Positions 55,801 through 63,355 of a stretch of DNA of 64,000 nt are shown piece after piece (position 1 is the first letter of the stretch; each line of letters begins with the position of its first letter). The notes below the pieces were generated by a model. It did not search any database. It was not told the DNA's origin and saw only the letters and a program-made list of their open reading frames with translations. The position numbers were made by a program, and so were the translations under genes. Origin of the DNA: Solitalea koreensis (GTDB lineage Bacteria > Bacteroidota > Bacteroidia > Sphingobacteriales > Sphingobacteriaceae); the NCBI RefSeq assembly GCF_900182575.1, contig NZ_FXSZ01000002.1:124001-188000 (forward strand), written 5' to 3'.

Positions 55801-57427
55801 CATTCCTGGAGTTTCATTGATTTCTCCTCCTCCTCACCATGACATCTATTCAATTGAAGACCTTTCACAATTGATCTTCGATTTAAAAAATGCGAACCGT
55901 TGGGCCGATATCAGTGTTAAACTGGTTTCATCAACAGGTGTCGGTACCGTAGCTGCCGGAGTAGCAAAAGCACTCGCTGATTCAATAACCATTTCTGGTT
56001 ATGATGGCGGAACCGGTGCCTCCCCTGCTACTTCTATTAAACACGCTGGCATGCCATGGGAGCTCGGTTTAGCCGAAGCTCAGCAAACGCTGGTACTTAA
56101 CAAACTGCGTGGTCAAATCCGTCTGCAAGTTGACGGACAATTAAAAACTGGTCGAGACGTAGTTATCGGGGCTTTATTAGGAGCTGAAGAATTTGGTTTC
56201 GCGACCTCCGTACTTATCGCCACAGGTTGTATTATGATGCGTAAATGCCATTTAAACACTTGTCCGGTAGGCATTGCAACGCAAGATAAGTATCTACGTA
56301 GTAAATACCATGGTAAACCTGAATACGTTCAAAACTACCTTCTTTTTGTTGCTGAAGAAGTTCGTCAGTATATGGCTCAATTAGGTTATCGCACATTCGA
56401 AGATATGATTGGCCAGGTTCAGCGTTTAAAAACGAATAAAGCCATAAGCCATTACAAAGCTCAAGGATTGGATTTCACTCCCTTATTCTACAAAGCAGAA
56501 CCAACTGATGCGATTTATCGCAATGTAAAAAAACAAGTTCATGCTACAGGAGAAGCTATTGATCATGAACTTATCGATGAAGTTAAAGAAGCATTAGATG
56601 GTAAAATATCAGCTTCCATCGATAAAAAGATTTATAACGTGTACCGCACATTTGGTACTATGCTGGGCAGTGAGATTTCATTACGCCATGGAGCCAAAGG
56701 ATTACCTGAAGATCATATCACCCTAAATCTAACCGGTACTGCCGGACAAAGCTTCGGAGCGTTTATCCCTAGCGGATTAACAATGAATTTAAGAGGTGAT
56801 GCTAACGATTACGTTGGTAAAGGATTATCGGGAGGAAAAATTATTATTGCTCCACCTCAACGATCAAAACTTGAACCGCATAAAAACGTAATTGTAGGCA
56901 ATACTTGCCTATATGGAGCAACTTCAGGAAAGGCTTTCTTTTCAGGAATAGCTGGCCAACGCTTTGCTGTTAGAAACTCAGGTGCTCAAGTGGTAGTTGA
57001 GGGAGTTGGTGATCATGCTTGTGAATACATGACTGGCGGGATTGTAGTTGTGTTGGGCCACACAGGTAAAAATTTTGCGGCAGGTATGAGTGGCGGTATT
57101 TCCTATGTTTTTGATCAGGATAAAAAGTTCAAAAAGAACTGCAATCTAAGTATGGTTGCTGTAGAGAAAGTAATTGATGAACAACGTCAGAATGAATTAT
57201 TTGAGCTTATAAAACAGCATTACGAGTATACTGGTAGCCCAAAAGCCAAGGTGATTCTTAACAACTGGTCACGTAGAATTGAAGATTTCGTTATGGTAAT
57301 ACCGTTTGAATATCGTAAGATTCTGGTTCAGCTGGATAGGGATAAAAATAACGCAGGTCAATCACCAATAGAGCAACTGTATCAGTCAACGGTCACAACT
57401 CAACAAGTCGAAATTGAGCGATTGTAA
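52847..57427 (+). CDS. gltB: Glutamate synthase (NADPH-type), large subunit
   Basis: A 1526-residue GOGAT large subunit that makes two glutamates from glutamine and 2-oxoglutarate. The class II glutaminase nucleophile is Cys22 (KDACGVGS), exposed after removal of a 21-residue propeptide. The central domain, FMN-binding TIM barrel (GEGGEDEIRF, KPGEGGQLPGFKV, SGYDGGTGASP) and the 3Fe-4S cysteines (CIMMRKCHLNTCPVG) follow. The C-terminal right-handed beta-helix has the Gly-rich repeats (DANDYVGKGLSGG, GATSGKAFFSG, YMTGGIVVVLG). Complete. It is co-transcribed with gltD, 67 bases downstream. Confidence 0.97.
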   Translation: MITNGLPPKQGLYNPAHEKDACGVGSIVHKNGERSHEVVINGLQILKNLQHRGATGEDPYAGDGAGILTQIPHLFFKKATVNSFSLPDEEEYAVGMTFLPRNESEAAICRKLVEEVILAEKEIFLGWRKVPCVNTCLSRNLLHLEPLIYQFFIQRTEADTDAFERKLYLIRRQIEKKIKASSIEQKNFFYITSLSSRVIVYKGMFNAWQLEDYFTDFQDPDFTSSLALVHQRYSTNTFPTWSLAQPFRYIAHNGEINTLEGNQNWAKSREKQLESNLFANDLERLFPTIQEGNSDSASFDNYFELLIQSGRNMEHAMMLMMPQAWENDDRLSPELRGFYEYGSSLMEPWDGPAAMMFTNGLQIGACLDRNGLRPVRFTETYDGYFIMASESGVLPIPEENIKRKGNLGSGKMILIDTTTGDIFDDQAIKKRVSEQAPFSQWVDEHRIRLKDIPAPAQAHQPTHDNLRLSQRVFGYTYEELHMLMKPMAEDSQEATYAMGTDTPLAVLSTRPKLLYNYFKQRFAQVTNPAIDSIREDLVMSLRITIGGAYNILEDNPINCKTLEIAQPIFSNDELEQLKQLKMSGFRSKVVDVCYPLYEQSLEDAVATLCKQVEECVDQGFRLIILSDRNYSRKRAPIPTLLAVSAVHHYLIRANKRGKTGIVVESGEVREVHHAALLLAYGAGGINPYLAFESLTDMEMTGQLEKGINESKAHKNYISALKKGLLKIMAKMGISTLVSYQGAQIFEAIGLNTDVIGKFFEGTSSVIEGIGMSELEQELKTRHENAYKVEKHYFDKLSTGGEYHWRQQGEYHAYNPETVHLLQQAAWKNDPAIYEKFAKLVNERDEELCFLRGLFDFDLEERTSIPLNEVEPAKEIVKRFVTGAMSIGSISREAHETMAIAMNRLGGKSNTGEGGEDEIRFKPDANGDLRRSAIKQVASGRFGVTSNYLINADELQIKVAQGAKPGEGGQLPGFKVDEYISKLRHTIPGVSLISPPPHHDIYSIEDLSQLIFDLKNANRWADISVKLVSSTGVGTVAAGVAKALADSITISGYDGGTGASPATSIKHAGMPWELGLAEAQQTLVLNKLRGQIRLQVDGQLKTGRDVVIGALLGAEEFGFATSVLIATGCIMMRKCHLNTCPVGIATQDKYLRSKYHGKPEYVQNYLLFVAEEVRQYMAQLGYRTFEDMIGQVQRLKTNKAISHYKAQGLDFTPLFYKAEPTDAIYRNVKKQVHATGEAIDHELIDEVKEALDGKISASIDKKIYNVYRTFGTMLGSEISLRHGAKGLPEDHITLNLTGTAGQSFGAFIPSGLTMNLRGDANDYVGKGLSGGKIIIAPPQRSKLEPHKNVIVGNTCLYGATSGKAFFSGIAGQRFAVRNSGAQVVVEGVGDHACEYMTGGIVVVLGHTGKNFAAGMSGGISYVFDQDKKFKKNCNLSMVAVEKVIDEQRQNELFELIKQHYEYTGSPKAKVILNNWSRRIEDFVMVIPFEYRKILVQLDRDKNNAGQSPIEQLYQSTVTTQQVEIERL

Positions 57428-57494
57428 AATAGTTATACATGGCTGAAAAAAATTAGGAAAAGAATTAGGTACAGAATATTAACAATCCAAGAAG

Positions 57495-58928
57495 ATGGGA
57501 AAACCGACCGGATTTATAGAATACCCAAGAGAGGAAATGGAGAAAGCTCCGGTAGTTGAGCGTATTCAAAATTTTAATGAATTTGAAAAACCCCAGGCTG
57601 AAGCTCGTGTAAAAACTCAGGCAGCAAGATGCATGGGCTGCGGCATTCCCTTTTGTAACTGGGGATGTCCTGTTTCTAATCTTATTCCAGAATTCAATGA
57701 TTTTGTATATAAAGGCCAGTGGAAGAGCGCATACGGGACATTGATGAGTACAAATAATTTTCCTGAATTTACTGGCCGGGTTTGTCCTGCTCCTTGCGAA
57801 CCTGCATGTACAGCATCTTTAGTGGAAAAACCAATCAGCATTAAGCAAATTGAGCTTTCAATTATTGAAAAAGCGTTCCGCGAAGGTTGGGTAAAACCTA
57901 ATAAAGTTCCTTACAGAACAGGGATGAAAATAGCGGTGGTTGGTTCTGGTCCGGCGGGTTTATCAGCTGCTCAACAGCTCAACCTGGTTGGTCATTCGGT
58001 AACAGTATTTGAAAAATCAGATCGTTTAGGAGGTTTACTTCGTTACGGAATTCCAGATTTTAAATTAGAAAAATGGGTAATTGATCGTAGGATCAGTTTA
58101 ATGGAAGCAGAAGGCATTACTTTTAAAACCAATGCACATATTGGTGAAAATATTTCTATTGATGAGTTAAAGCAATCCTTCGATTTTATTTGCCTTTGTT
58201 GTGGTTCAGAAAAACCGCGTGGAATTAGCCACTTAGAGGGTAATGACAAAAAAGGTATTCACTTCGCAATGGAGTTTCTTACCCAACAAAACCAGGAAAA
58301 CCACGGAGATCAAGTTCATCCGAAAGTCAAGATTAATGCAAAAGACAAACACGTTGTAGTTCTTGGTGGTGGAGATACCGGCTCTGACTGCATTGGAACT
58401 TCGATTCGACAAGGAGCAAAAAGTGTTACGCAGATACAGATTCATAAGGAATTACCAACTGAGCGATATGATAGTAACCCGTGGCCATTATGGCCAAAAG
58501 TTCAAACCACTTCATCATCACAGGCTGAAGGTTGCGAACGTATTTTCTCTGTATTAACTACAGGAATCAAAGGTACAGATAAAATTGAGGCATTGGAATT
58601 ACAGAAAATTCAATGGCCCGATGGAGAAATTAAATCAGGTCAACGGAATTACGAAGTTATTAAAGATGGTAACTATGACATTCCATGTGATCTTCTCTTG
58701 ATTTCCTTAGGATTTGAACATGCTATTCATGAAGGCTTGGTTGATCAATTGGGCTTAGAAAAAGATGCACGTGGTAATATCAAGGTAAATAACTTCCGTA
58801 CTTCCGATCCTCAAATTTGGGCGGCAGGAGATATGGTGGAAGGTGCAAATTTGATTGTAACCGCCATAAACAGCGGCCGACAAATGGCCAGCACCATTAA
58901 AAAGTTTATCATTTCTCAACAGGGCTAA
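57495..58928 (+). CDS. gltD: Glutamate synthase, small subunit
   Basis: A 477-residue FAD/iron-sulfur protein that passes NADPH electrons to GltB. The N-terminal 4Fe-4S cysteines are in ARCMGCGIPFCNWGCPVSN (about 44-62) and GRVCPAPCEPACTASLVEKP (about 94-113). The FAD site is AVVGSGPAGLSAAQQL (about 149-164), and the NADPH site is VVVLGGGDTGSDCIGTS (about 288-304). The C-terminal WAAGDMVEGANLIVTAINSGR completes the fold. Ends before a strong terminator. Confidence 0.96.
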   Translation: MGKPTGFIEYPREEMEKAPVVERIQNFNEFEKPQAEARVKTQAARCMGCGIPFCNWGCPVSNLIPEFNDFVYKGQWKSAYGTLMSTNNFPEFTGRVCPAPCEPACTASLVEKPISIKQIELSIIEKAFREGWVKPNKVPYRTGMKIAVVGSGPAGLSAAQQLNLVGHSVTVFEKSDRLGGLLRYGIPDFKLEKWVIDRRISLMEAEGITFKTNAHIGENISIDELKQSFDFICLCCGSEKPRGISHLEGNDKKGIHFAMEFLTQQNQENHGDQVHPKVKINAKDKHVVVLGGGDTGSDCIGTSIRQGAKSVTQIQIHKELPTERYDSNPWPLWPKVQTTSSSQAEGCERIFSVLTTGIKGTDKIEALELQKIQWPDGEIKSGQRNYEVIKDGNYDIPCDLLLISLGFEHAIHEGLVDQLGLEKDARGNIKVNNFRTSDPQIWAAGDMVEGANLIVTAINSGRQMASTIKKFIISQQG

Positions 58929-58996
58929 TAACTAGTTGATGTTTTGCAGGTACTGGGAATATATGCAAGCATCAACCTTTTCTTCATAATAAATAG

Positions 58997-59027
58997 AACA
59001 CCGGTCTGAACTGCCGGTGTTTTTTTC
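58997..59027 (+). terminator. Intrinsic terminator of gltBD
   Basis: An 8-bp stem AACACCGG / CCGGTGTT (58997-59004 with 59014-59021), a 9-base loop, then T to 59026. Confidence 0.88.
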
Positions 59028-59068
59028 TTCCTATTAGCTTCTTAGCTTAAAAGAAGTACCAGTAAATT

Positions 59069-60412
59069 TTATCCTTTCAATTTTACCATGTCAATTGGAA
59101 AATGTATAGAAAACGTTGTTCCTTGGTTGACTTTTGATTCGACACTTATGGTAAGGTTATGATAATGAGCTATACTTTTTACAATTGACAAACCTAATCC
59201 ATAACCTTCACTTTCTGATCGATTTGATTTTTTGAATCGGTTAAAAATGAGATCAAGATCAGCATCCGGAATACCAAATCCTGTATCTTTAACCATTATA
59301 ATATATAATTCATTGGGAATATAAAGCTCGTCAACAGAAATACTTCCTTGAGGTTTATTATATCTTATGGAATTGTTTATGAGGTTATAAAATAACTGAA
59401 ATAGCAGGTCGTGATTCAAATTTATTAAAGTAACATTCGAAGAGATGTTGCTTTTAAAGTGAAGATCCTTTTCTGCAAGACGATGCTCTAACTCTTCCAT
59501 CACTTCATTTATTAATACATTCGGATGGATTACATCAGCTTTTGCAAATTGTTCATTTTCTATTCGGGAGATGAGAAGAAGAGAATGAACAATTTTTTTG
59601 AGCCGGTTTAGTGTTTTCATCATCTCGATCAACCGATGTTGCATATCGTCGGTTACTCCCTGATCCAACATTAAGTTTTCAATCTTATTTTGAAGAATGC
59701 TAATCGGCGTCATTAATTCGTGTGATGCATTAGCGGTAAACTCTCGCTCCTTCTCAAAGGCATCATTAATCTGATCCATCAATTGAATAAGGGACGTATC
59801 CAGATACTTAAAATCTTTCGTAGAAGTTTTTATTGGTGGAATATGTTCATTGAAGGGGAACTTTCGGTTATGTAATTTACTTTTAATAATGAGTCCGAGC
59901 GGTCTTAATAAATAGCGAGTAAAACTCAAATCAATAAGTAGTGTAACAATAACAAGACTAATCAATACATACAATGCCACACGTTGCAAAGCATTATTAT
60001 ATTGATTGATAGTAGCCGTTGTTTTGCCAATTTCCAGTAAATAGTTTTGATTGTGATACTTAAAAGTATAACTTAATATACGATAGGTTAAGGTATCCTG
60101 TTCAACAATACGTTTTGCCGTTCCAATTGTATCCAGTTTTTTAGTAGCGCTAGCTGGTTCTAGCGCTATGTATTCTTCCTTAAGCATGGTATAACTACCA
60201 TAACTTTGCTCACCTCCTAAATAAAATTCAACTCCATTTCGTGCAACAACTTTAAGTACCTTTTTCTTTTGTTCCTGCAAATAATAATTAGTGTACTGAA
60301 ATGCTATGCGTTCTACCAATGAAGGCAATAAGGTAACAAATAAGACAACGATTGCCAGTTTTGAGAGGGTAATAAAAAGGGTAAGCTTAGATAGTAACTT
60401 CACGATGCACAC
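59069..60412 (-). CDS. Two-component sensor histidine kinase
   Basis: A 447-residue membrane histidine kinase. There are two transmembrane helices (about 10-30 and 146-165), with a periplasmic sensor part of about 115 residues between them that I do not recognise. The HAMP-like linker is short. The phospho-acceptor is His231 (NASHELMTPISIL), the N box is in LFYNLINNSIRYN, and the G boxes are DTGFGIPD and GYGLGLSIVK. Its start overlaps the response-regulator stop by 13 bases, so the two are translationally coupled and surely partners. It is the last gene of the probable operon. Confidence 0.92.
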   Translation of the reverse strand: MCIVKLLSKLTLFITLSKLAIVVLFVTLLPSLVERIAFQYTNYYLQEQKKKVLKVVARNGVEFYLGGEQSYGSYTMLKEEYIALEPASATKKLDTIGTAKRIVEQDTLTYRILSYTFKYHNQNYLLEIGKTTATINQYNNALQRVALYVLISLVIVTLLIDLSFTRYLLRPLGLIIKSKLHNRKFPFNEHIPPIKTSTKDFKYLDTSLIQLMDQINDAFEKEREFTANASHELMTPISILQNKIENLMLDQGVTDDMQHRLIEMMKTLNRLKKIVHSLLLISRIENEQFAKADVIHPNVLINEVMEELEHRLAEKDLHFKSNISSNVTLINLNHDLLFQLFYNLINNSIRYNKPQGSISVDELYIPNELYIIMVKDTGFGIPDADLDLIFNRFKKSNRSESEGYGLGLSIVKSIAHYHNLTISVESKVNQGTTFSIHFPIDMVKLKG

Positions 60413-61080
60413 TTAATTTTATAACCTACTCCACGAATGGTTTCTAACCAATCAACCGAACCATAGGTACCTAATTTTTTGCGAATATTTTTAATTGTAG
60501 CATCAATATAGTTCGAATCATAATCATCATCGGCAAAATTTCCCCAAATGTGTTCGCTTAATTGCATACGATTAAGCGGCCGGTTTTTATGAAGAAGGAG
60601 ATAACTGAACAGATCGAATTCTTTTCTGGATAACTCAATTCCAAAATCATTATGAAAAACCATTCGTTGCTGAAGATCTACATTAAATTCGCCTATTGAA
60701 ATAAGTTGAGCATTAATCCCAAATTTTCTCCTGGAAATGGCTTGCATTCGAGATTGAAGTTCTAATAATGAAAAAGGCTTTGGCAGGTAATCATCCGCAC
60801 CTAAATCAAGGCCTTTAATACGATCTTCTAAATTACCACGAGCGGTTAAAATAATAAAAGCAGCATTGGCATTGTATTTTTTACCTTCTTTCAATAATAC
60901 TAAACCATCATTATCCGGTAAACCTAAATCTAGTAAAATAAAATCGTACTGATTAATTGCAATTTTCTCCACTCCATCTTTCGCCGTTCGGGCCAAGTCA
61001 CATATATAAAATGCCTTTTTAAGAAATGTTTCTATTTCTTCGGCTAGTGTTCGTTCGTCCTCAACAATCAATACTTTCAT
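60400..61080 (-). CDS. OmpR/PhoB-family response regulator
   Basis: A 226-residue regulator. The receiver domain carries the phosphorylated aspartate Asp51 (LLDLGLPD), acidic Glu7/Asp8, Thr80 (ILTARG) and Lys102 (PKPFSL). The C-terminal winged helix (about 125-226) has the OmpR pattern (ELSRKEFDLFSYLLLH, then YIDATIKNIRKKLG and IRGVGYKI). It is the partner of the kinase downstream. The gene starts 42 bases after the stop of the outer-membrane-like gene, so a joint transcript is likely. Confidence 0.93.
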   Translation of the reverse strand: MKVLIVEDERTLAEEIETFLKKAFYICDLARTAKDGVEKIAINQYDFILLDLGLPDNDGLVLLKEGKKYNANAAFIILTARGNLEDRIKGLDLGADDYLPKPFSLLELQSRMQAISRRKFGINAQLISIGEFNVDLQQRMVFHNDFGIELSRKEFDLFSYLLLHKNRPLNRMQLSEHIWGNFADDDYDSNYIDATIKNIRKKLGTYGSVDWLETIRGVGYKIKCAS

Positions 61081-61122
61081 TCTTTTAGGATTTTTAAGTG
61101 ATCAGATAGGTAATTGTCACTA

Positions 61123-61959
61123 TTAAAACTGGTAATAGAAGCTCATATTGAAGAATGAACTTGAGTGCTCAAAAGAAGGCTTTGCATTTTCAGCTAAAAC
61201 AGATTGTTGAAAAGCTGCCTCAATCACATAGTTACTTCTATTATAGGCCAATGGAAGCTTTAAGTTATATGACATCAAATTGAAATCAGTATAGCTTCTT
61301 GTTGTGGTTTTATCACCACCAGAAGGTATAATAGGCGGAATAATTTTACCAAATAAGCCCTTTTCTTTTTTCGTCATATAAGTTTCGTAAAACTGCTGTG
61401 TACCACCAATTACATCAATTGCTGGACTCAACGTAATTTGGTCACTTTGAGTAATACTTCCTAAACCAATTTGTTTTGAAGTACTAAAGGTTACGAAAAC
61501 GTCTTTGCTATTACTATCACCTCCAAAAATATAATCGGCATTTAAAGCAGTAGTAAGCCACCATGCATAATTTAAAGAAGCGCTTAGACTATTATTATTA
61601 CCTGCTTTCAGCATTGGTGAATTCGTAGGAAAAAAAGCATGACTAAAACTAATAGTTGAAGTAACACTTTTGCTCATCGTAATATCCAATCCTGTACCCA
61701 GCTCACCCGCCGAAACTACAGATCCTCCCGTTGTGTTTAATAATCTATAAGCGCTACCTGAAAAATATAGCCCAAATGGTAAACGAAGTGTGGCATTTGT
61801 TAGCAAGTAAGGTAATTTTTCTTCGCTAACCTGACCATAATAATTAGCGTTGGTACTATAAATAGCCGCTAGCGTTAAGGTGGTCTTTGAGCTGTCTGCT
61901 TGTCCAAAACATTTTATTGAAGCTATGCAGAGCAAAATACTTAGGTATAAATATTTCAT
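61123..61959 (-). CDS. Exported beta-strand-rich protein, probably outer-membrane barrel, unknown function
   Basis: A 278-residue exported protein: a signal peptide cut near residue 19 (LCIASIKCFGQ), then alternating hydrophobic/polar strands throughout (TLTLAAIYSTNANYYG, LPYLLTNATLRLPFGLYFSG, SLSASLNYAWWLTTALNADYIFG). The C-terminus is SSFFNMSFYYQF, and an aromatic final residue is the usual mark of an outer-membrane barrel. I recognise no family. Eight bases separate it from the upstream Lys/Pro-rich gene and 42 from the response regulator, so it probably belongs to the two-component operon. Confidence 0.7.
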   Translation of the reverse strand: MKYLYLSILLCIASIKCFGQADSSKTTLTLAAIYSTNANYYGQVSEEKLPYLLTNATLRLPFGLYFSGSAYRLLNTTGGSVVSAGELGTGLDITMSKSVTSTISFSHAFFPTNSPMLKAGNNNSLSASLNYAWWLTTALNADYIFGGDSNSKDVFVTFSTSKQIGLGSITQSDQITLSPAIDVIGGTQQFYETYMTKKEKGLFGKIIPPIIPSGGDKTTTRSYTDFNLMSYNLKLPLAYNRSNYVIEAAFQQSVLAENAKPSFEHSSSFFNMSFYYQF

Positions 61960-61967
61960 TTAATCTG

Positions 61968-62276
61968 TTAGTTTAAAACTTTAATTTTAGGCTTAATTAT
62001 TTTAACCGGAACGTTAATTATTGGTTCAACAACAGCTGGTTTTAATTTTGGACGCGCTTTGGGCACTTCCTTGATCACAGGTTTATTTTCGTCGGGCTTT
62101 TCTATTGTTTTTTTTGTTTGTGGAATTGAGTCAGCCCTCGTTTCGATTACTATCCTATTAATCATAACTTCATCAGGGATATTTATTATTGTTTTTGCCA
62201 TGCCAAATGTGGGCATAACTAGAATAAATAATCCGGTAAAGAGCGTTTTATGATTATGATAAAGAGTATTCGACAT
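61968..62276 (-). CDS. Short exported Lys/Pro-rich protein, unknown function
   Basis: A 102-residue protein. A probable signal peptide (LFTGLFILVMPTFGMA, cut near residue 27) is followed by a short NIPDEVMINRIVIETRADS stretch. The rest is a Lys-Pro-Val-rich tail (about 52-102) with repeated KP/RP dipeptides. The tail resembles the periplasm-spanning linker of TonB in composition, but no TonB C-terminal domain is present. I recognise no family. The stop is 8 bases before the outer-membrane-like gene, pointing to joint translation. Confidence 0.6.
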   Translation of the reverse strand: MSNTLYHNHKTLFTGLFILVMPTFGMAKTIINIPDEVMINRIVIETRADSIPQTKKTIEKPDENKPVIKEVPKARPKLKPAVVEPIINVPVKIIKPKIKVLN

Positions 62277-62291
62277 GTTGCAATATTAATA

Positions 62292-62319
62292 AAAGTTTGC
62301 CCCATTTGAGGCAAACTTT
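62292..62319 (-). terminator. Hairpin terminator of the Ala/Lys/Glu-rich secreted protein gene
   Basis: A 10-bp perfect stem AAAGTTTGCC / GGCAAACTTT (62292-62301 with 62310-62319) with an 8-base loop. On the minus strand it is followed by a T-rich tail. It separates the gene ending at 62333 from the next minus-strand gene. Confidence 0.7.
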
Positions 62320-62332
62320 CTCATCATAAAAT

Positions 62333-62908
62333 CTAATTAATACCTGCACCCAAGTGTGCTTTAGTCTTAATGGTTGGGGGTGTTACTTTAACTTTTGTAG
62401 CACTTTTAACTTGGGCATTAGTTTTAATGGCAGCTTTTAAAGTTTCATTATTTGCAGTTGTCTTAACTACTTTTAATTCTTCCTTAGAGGTTAGAGCAGA
62501 TGCTTTTGCGGTAGATTTAACATCAGCTTTAAGTTCTTTTTCCGCTTCTATTCCAGCTTTAGCTTCAGTTTTAATATCAGCTTTTATCGTTGCTACATTT
62601 TCTTTTCTAGCTTCTGCTTCATCTTTCATTTCAGCTTTATGAGCAGCAATAGCCTCTTTATTCGCTGCTTTACGTTCTTGGCGTGTAGAACCTTGTTCAG
62701 ATCGATTAATATCACCTTGAGCTTTTGATGAAGCAACAGCACTTACCGTTACACCTTTATTAGCGTCTGTGCTGGCAGTTGTTGAAGTTTTAGCAGCGGC
62801 ACTCACCTCAACACCGTGAGTACTTTTAGTTTCTGCAGATGGTACATTTTGTGCAAAAGCAATAGAGGTAAAAAAAAGACTGGTAGTAATAAATCCTAAA
62901 GTTTTCAT
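62333..62908 (-). CDS. Secreted Ala/Lys/Glu-rich helical protein, unknown function
   Basis: A 191-residue exported protein with a signal peptide cut near residue 19 (SLFFTSIAFAQ). The mature chain is low-complexity: Ser/Thr/Ala-rich at first (about 20-75), then strongly helical and charged with Ala-Lys-Glu-Asp repeats (about 76-165, e.g. AAHKAEMKDEAEARKENV), and a basic tail. No family is recognised; it could form a long single helix or bind nucleic acid or cell wall. Low complexity makes homology calls unsafe. A hairpin terminator follows. Confidence 0.6.
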   Translation of the reverse strand: MKTLGFITTSLFFTSIAFAQNVPSAETKSTHGVEVSAAAKTSTTASTDANKGVTVSAVASSKAQGDINRSEQGSTRQERKAANKEAIAAHKAEMKDEAEARKENVATIKADIKTEAKAGIEAEKELKADVKSTAKASALTSKEELKVVKTTANNETLKAAIKTNAQVKSATKVKVTPPTIKTKAHLGAGIN

Positions 62909-63355
62909 AATGTGTTAAATTAATAGTTAATATTTCTTGTTTTGTTTTACAAATTTCAATACCGAAGATGAAATGAACATGAAAAATTAAACCTTTATTA
63001 ATTTTTTATTTTTAGTAGATCTAAACTCCAGCATTTGGGATAAATATGATGTATAAATATCCAACAGAGGGTGGGAAATAAAAGTGTCAAAACCAGAATT
63101 TGATTTTTTAGAAAACCGCTATGGCGGCAAAGAAGTTTGTGGAATGTATTTCTCCGAAAACGAAAGAGCGAACTTCTGTCTTGGTGTATTGACCGAACCG
63201 AGAGTGTTGTTGGGAAAGAATGAAGCTAGATTTGAACTAAAATTCCAGGAGAGGTTTGGGCTAGGTCAAACCTCTCCTGGGATGAATTCTGATACCGTTT
63301 TTACAGAACCGAAGTTTGAATATTTAATTACTGTTCATAAACTAGCGTATAACTA
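62909..63355. other. Intergenic region with an uncertain short ORF
   Basis: The 447 bases hold the upstream region of the Ala/Lys/Glu-rich gene (62909 to about 63060) and, on the plus strand, a GTG-started open frame of 91 codons (63084-63359). That frame has no recognisable domain or signal peptide, contains a perfect inverted repeat and overlaps the scoB stop. I do not support it as a gene on the sequence alone. Confidence 0.35.
63245..63280. repeat. Perfect 14-bp inverted repeat downstream of scoB
   Basis: CCAGGAGAGGTTTG (63245-63258) pairs exactly with CAAACCTCTCCTGG (63267-63280), around an 8-base loop. It lies about 75 bases past the scoB stop on the minus strand, where the stem is followed by AATTTTAG, so it could be a terminator. 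Its GC content is higher than its surroundings. Confidence 0.5.

Noticed and set aside
62370..62642. 90-codon plus-strand frame opposite the Ala/Lys/Glu-rich protein
   Set aside because: It is the antisense of a low-complexity coding region, and its composition is only the mirror of Ala/Lys codons.
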